This document shows positions 31,540-32,635 of a DNA stretch of 32,635 bases, in pieces. Each line of letters opens with the position of its first letter. The first letter of the stretch is position 1. Origin of the DNA: Nonomuraea zeae (GTDB lineage Bacteria > Actinomycetota > Actinomycetes > Streptosporangiales > Streptosporangiaceae); the NCBI RefSeq assembly GCF_005889725.1, contig NZ_VCKX01000130.1, positions 1-32,635 on the forward strand. Reading direction: 5' to 3'. A model generated the notes under the pieces. That model was not told where the DNA came from and ran no database searches. It saw only the letters and a program-made list of their open reading frames with translations. The position numbers and the translations under genes were made by a program.

Positions 31540-32126
31540 TGCCTGACCACCAGCCTTTCCACATACTTCGCGATCACGTCGACCTCGATGTTCACCACGT
31601 CGCCCACCAGGCGGTCGCCCAAGGTGGTCAGCTTCAACGTGGTCGGGATCAGGCTCACGCCGAAGCTTTCGTCGTCAACCGTCGTGACCGTCAGGCTGAT
31701 TCCGTCGATCGCGATCGAACCTTTCTCCGCCACGTACCGGCTGAGCGTCCCGGGCAGCGAGAAACGCAGGTCGTCCCAGCTCTCCCCGGGCTCCCTGGAC
31801 AGCAGCACGGCCGTGCCGTCCACGTGGCCCTGCACGATGTGGCCGCCGAGGCGCTGGTCGGCGCGTACGGCCCGCTCCAGGTTCACCGCCGAGCCGGCGA
31901 CCAGCCCGCCCAGGGAGCTGCGGTCGAGCGACTCCCTGATCACGTCCACGGTGAACACGTCATCCTCGACCGACACGACCGTGAGGCACACGCCGTTGAC
32001 CGCGATCGAGTCGCCGTGCTTGGCGTCGGAGGTGACGATCGGCCCGCGCACCGACAACAGGGCTCCGCCGCCCTGCTGCTCGATCGCCACCACGTCGCCT
32101 TTTTCCTCAATGATTCCGGTGAACAT
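31536..32126 (-). CDS. ribE: Riboflavin synthase, alpha chain type
   Basis: 196 residues made of two lumazine-binding repeats. Repeat 1: MFTGIIEEKGDVV, DSIAVNGVCLTVV, FTVDVIRESLDRSSLG. Repeat 2: LGGHIVQGHVDGTAV, GSIAIDGISLTVTTV, FGVSLIPTTLKLTTL. The trimeric enzyme disproportionates two lumazines to riboflavin. The ATG at 32126 shares a base with the ribD stop (TGATG) and has GGAG five bases before it. A GTG one codon upstream is possible but starts outside the MFTGIIEE motif. Confidence 0.97.
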   Translation of the reverse strand: MFTGIIEEKGDVVAIEQQGGGALLSVRGPIVTSDAKHGDSIAVNGVCLTVVSVEDDVFTVDVIRESLDRSSLGGLVAGSAVNLERAVRADQRLGGHIVQGHVDGTAVLLSREPGESWDDLRFSLPGTLSRYVAEKGSIAIDGISLTVTTVDDESFGVSLIPTTLKLTTLGDRLVGDVVNIEVDVIAKYVERLVVRQ

Positions 32127-32635
32127 CACTTCTCCCTGCCTGGTTGGGTGGCGGGCCGGGCGATCAGCCGTACGTCCGGCCCAATGGGGGCAATATCGTC
32201 AAATGTCAGGCGGTGAACTTCGCTGATCGTCCGCACCCCGGCCGCGCCGAGCGCGGCCCGCCCGGAGCCGAGCAGCGCGGGCGCCAGATACGCCACGACC
32301 CGATCGACCAGGCCCTGCGCGATGAACGAGCCGGCGAGCGCCGGGCCGCCCTCCACGAACACGCTGACGACCTCCCGCGCCGCCAGCTCGCGGAGCAGGG
32401 CGTGCAGGTCGAGGCCGTCCTGGTGGCGGGGCAGGCGCAGGAGGTCGGCCTTGAGCGCGGTCCCGGCGTCCTCGGCCACGGCGACGAGGGTGGGCGCCTG
32501 GTCGTCGAGCACCTTGGCGTCCTGCGGCGTCCTGCCTTCGGTGTCGACCACGACCCTCAACGGCACCCGACCGGCCACCGCGAGCCGGGAGACGGAAGCG
32601 TCAGGGGTCGCAGCGGGGGCGGCGGGGCTGAGGGC
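32126..32635 (-). CDS. ribD: RibD reductase domain, 5' part outside the window
   Basis: 169 codons of open frame that run off the window edge. The visible part is the RibD C-terminal reductase (dihydrofolate-reductase fold): PLRVVVDTEGRTP, ALLRELAAREVVSVFVEGGPALAGSFIAQGLVDRVVAYLAPALLG and TFDDIAPIGPDVRL. It reduces the ribosylamino-pyrimidine to the ribityl form. A deaminase domain is expected upstream but cannot be seen, so a reductase-only protein remains possible. The internal GTG at 32578 is not a likely start because the frame stays open through 32635. Any FMN riboswitch of the operon would also lie outside. Confidence 0.9.
   Translation of the reverse strand, partial: ALSPAAPAATPDASVSRLAVAGRVPLRVVVDTEGRTPQDAKVLDDQAPTLVAVAEDAGTALKADLLRLPRHQDGLDLHALLRELAAREVVSVFVEGGPALAGSFIAQGLVDRVVAYLAPALLGSGRAALGAAGVRTISEVHRLTFDDIAPIGPDVRLIARPATQPGREK

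Noticed and set aside
32126..32635. FMN riboswitch for the rib operon
   Set aside because: The window ends inside ribD, so the upstream leader is not visible, and no such element is seen within the window.
1..32635. tRNA, rRNA, insertion sequence, prophage or biosynthetic cluster
   Set aside because: No cloverleaf, transposase, integrase, attachment duplication or synthase genes were seen. The window is chromosomal core and near-core content.

Overview
The window is high-GC, gene-dense DNA from an actinomycete. Third codon positions are strongly GC-rich, GTG starts are frequent, and stop/start overlaps of 1 to 4 bases are common. The gene set (mraZ/rsmH/ftsL/ftsI/murE/murF, a DNRP-free but DNPR-containing MurE for meso-diaminopimelate, an F420-type LLM protein, a DUF3040 protein and a LexA box of the GAAC-N4-GTTC type) fits a filamentous actinomycete of the Streptosporangiales (Nonomuraea-like). 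The genus is an inference from content, not a database match. The left end is an assembly artefact. Bases 99-174 match Illumina P7/Nextera adapter, bases 1-98 come from elsewhere, and murF is cut off there.

Layout. (1) 175-7725, minus strand: division and wall cluster mraZ > rsmH > ftsL > ftsI > murE > murF, driven by a promoter that carries four phased MraZ boxes. (2) 8193-12941, plus strand: moxR, a DUF58 protein and a membrane transglutaminase, ending at a strong hairpin. (3) 13058-15750, minus: a DUF3040 protein, SOS-controlled dinB and a SAM methyltransferase. A 543-base gene-free stretch with tandem repeats and a large hairpin follows. (4) 16294-18348, minus: an M24 peptidase, efp and nusB in one unit. 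(5) 18514-20340, minus: a membrane protein with a degenerate kinase domain. (6) 20487-21301, plus: a DUF2975 membrane protein and a small XRE regulator behind an operator-filled leaderless promoter. (7) 21347-23895, minus: an F420-type oxidoreductase gene, then a Cys-containing leader peptide and a DAACS symporter. (8) 23987-24874, plus: a membrane-anchored endonuclease/exonuclease/phosphatase family protein. (9) 24860-28475, minus: a maturation set for molybdenum hydroxylases (AAA ATPase, VWA protein, XdhC, MobA-like transferase) without the enzyme itself. (10) 28609-32635, minus: riboflavin operon ribD > ribE > ribM/pnuC > ribBA > two mini-ORFs > ribH > PH-domain protein.

How the parts connect. 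MraZ probably represses its own cluster and may also reach the divergent moxR operon. The riboflavin operon supplies FMN and FAD. F420 chemistry also draws on the riboflavin pathway intermediate, and Mo hydroxylases use FAD. Four small translated elements may deserve most attention. They are a leader peptide ending in Cys-Arg upstream of the symporter, and three 18-21-codon mini-ORFs that bridge gaps between operon genes through 1- or 4-base stop/start overlaps, two of which are tandem duplicates between ribBA and ribH.
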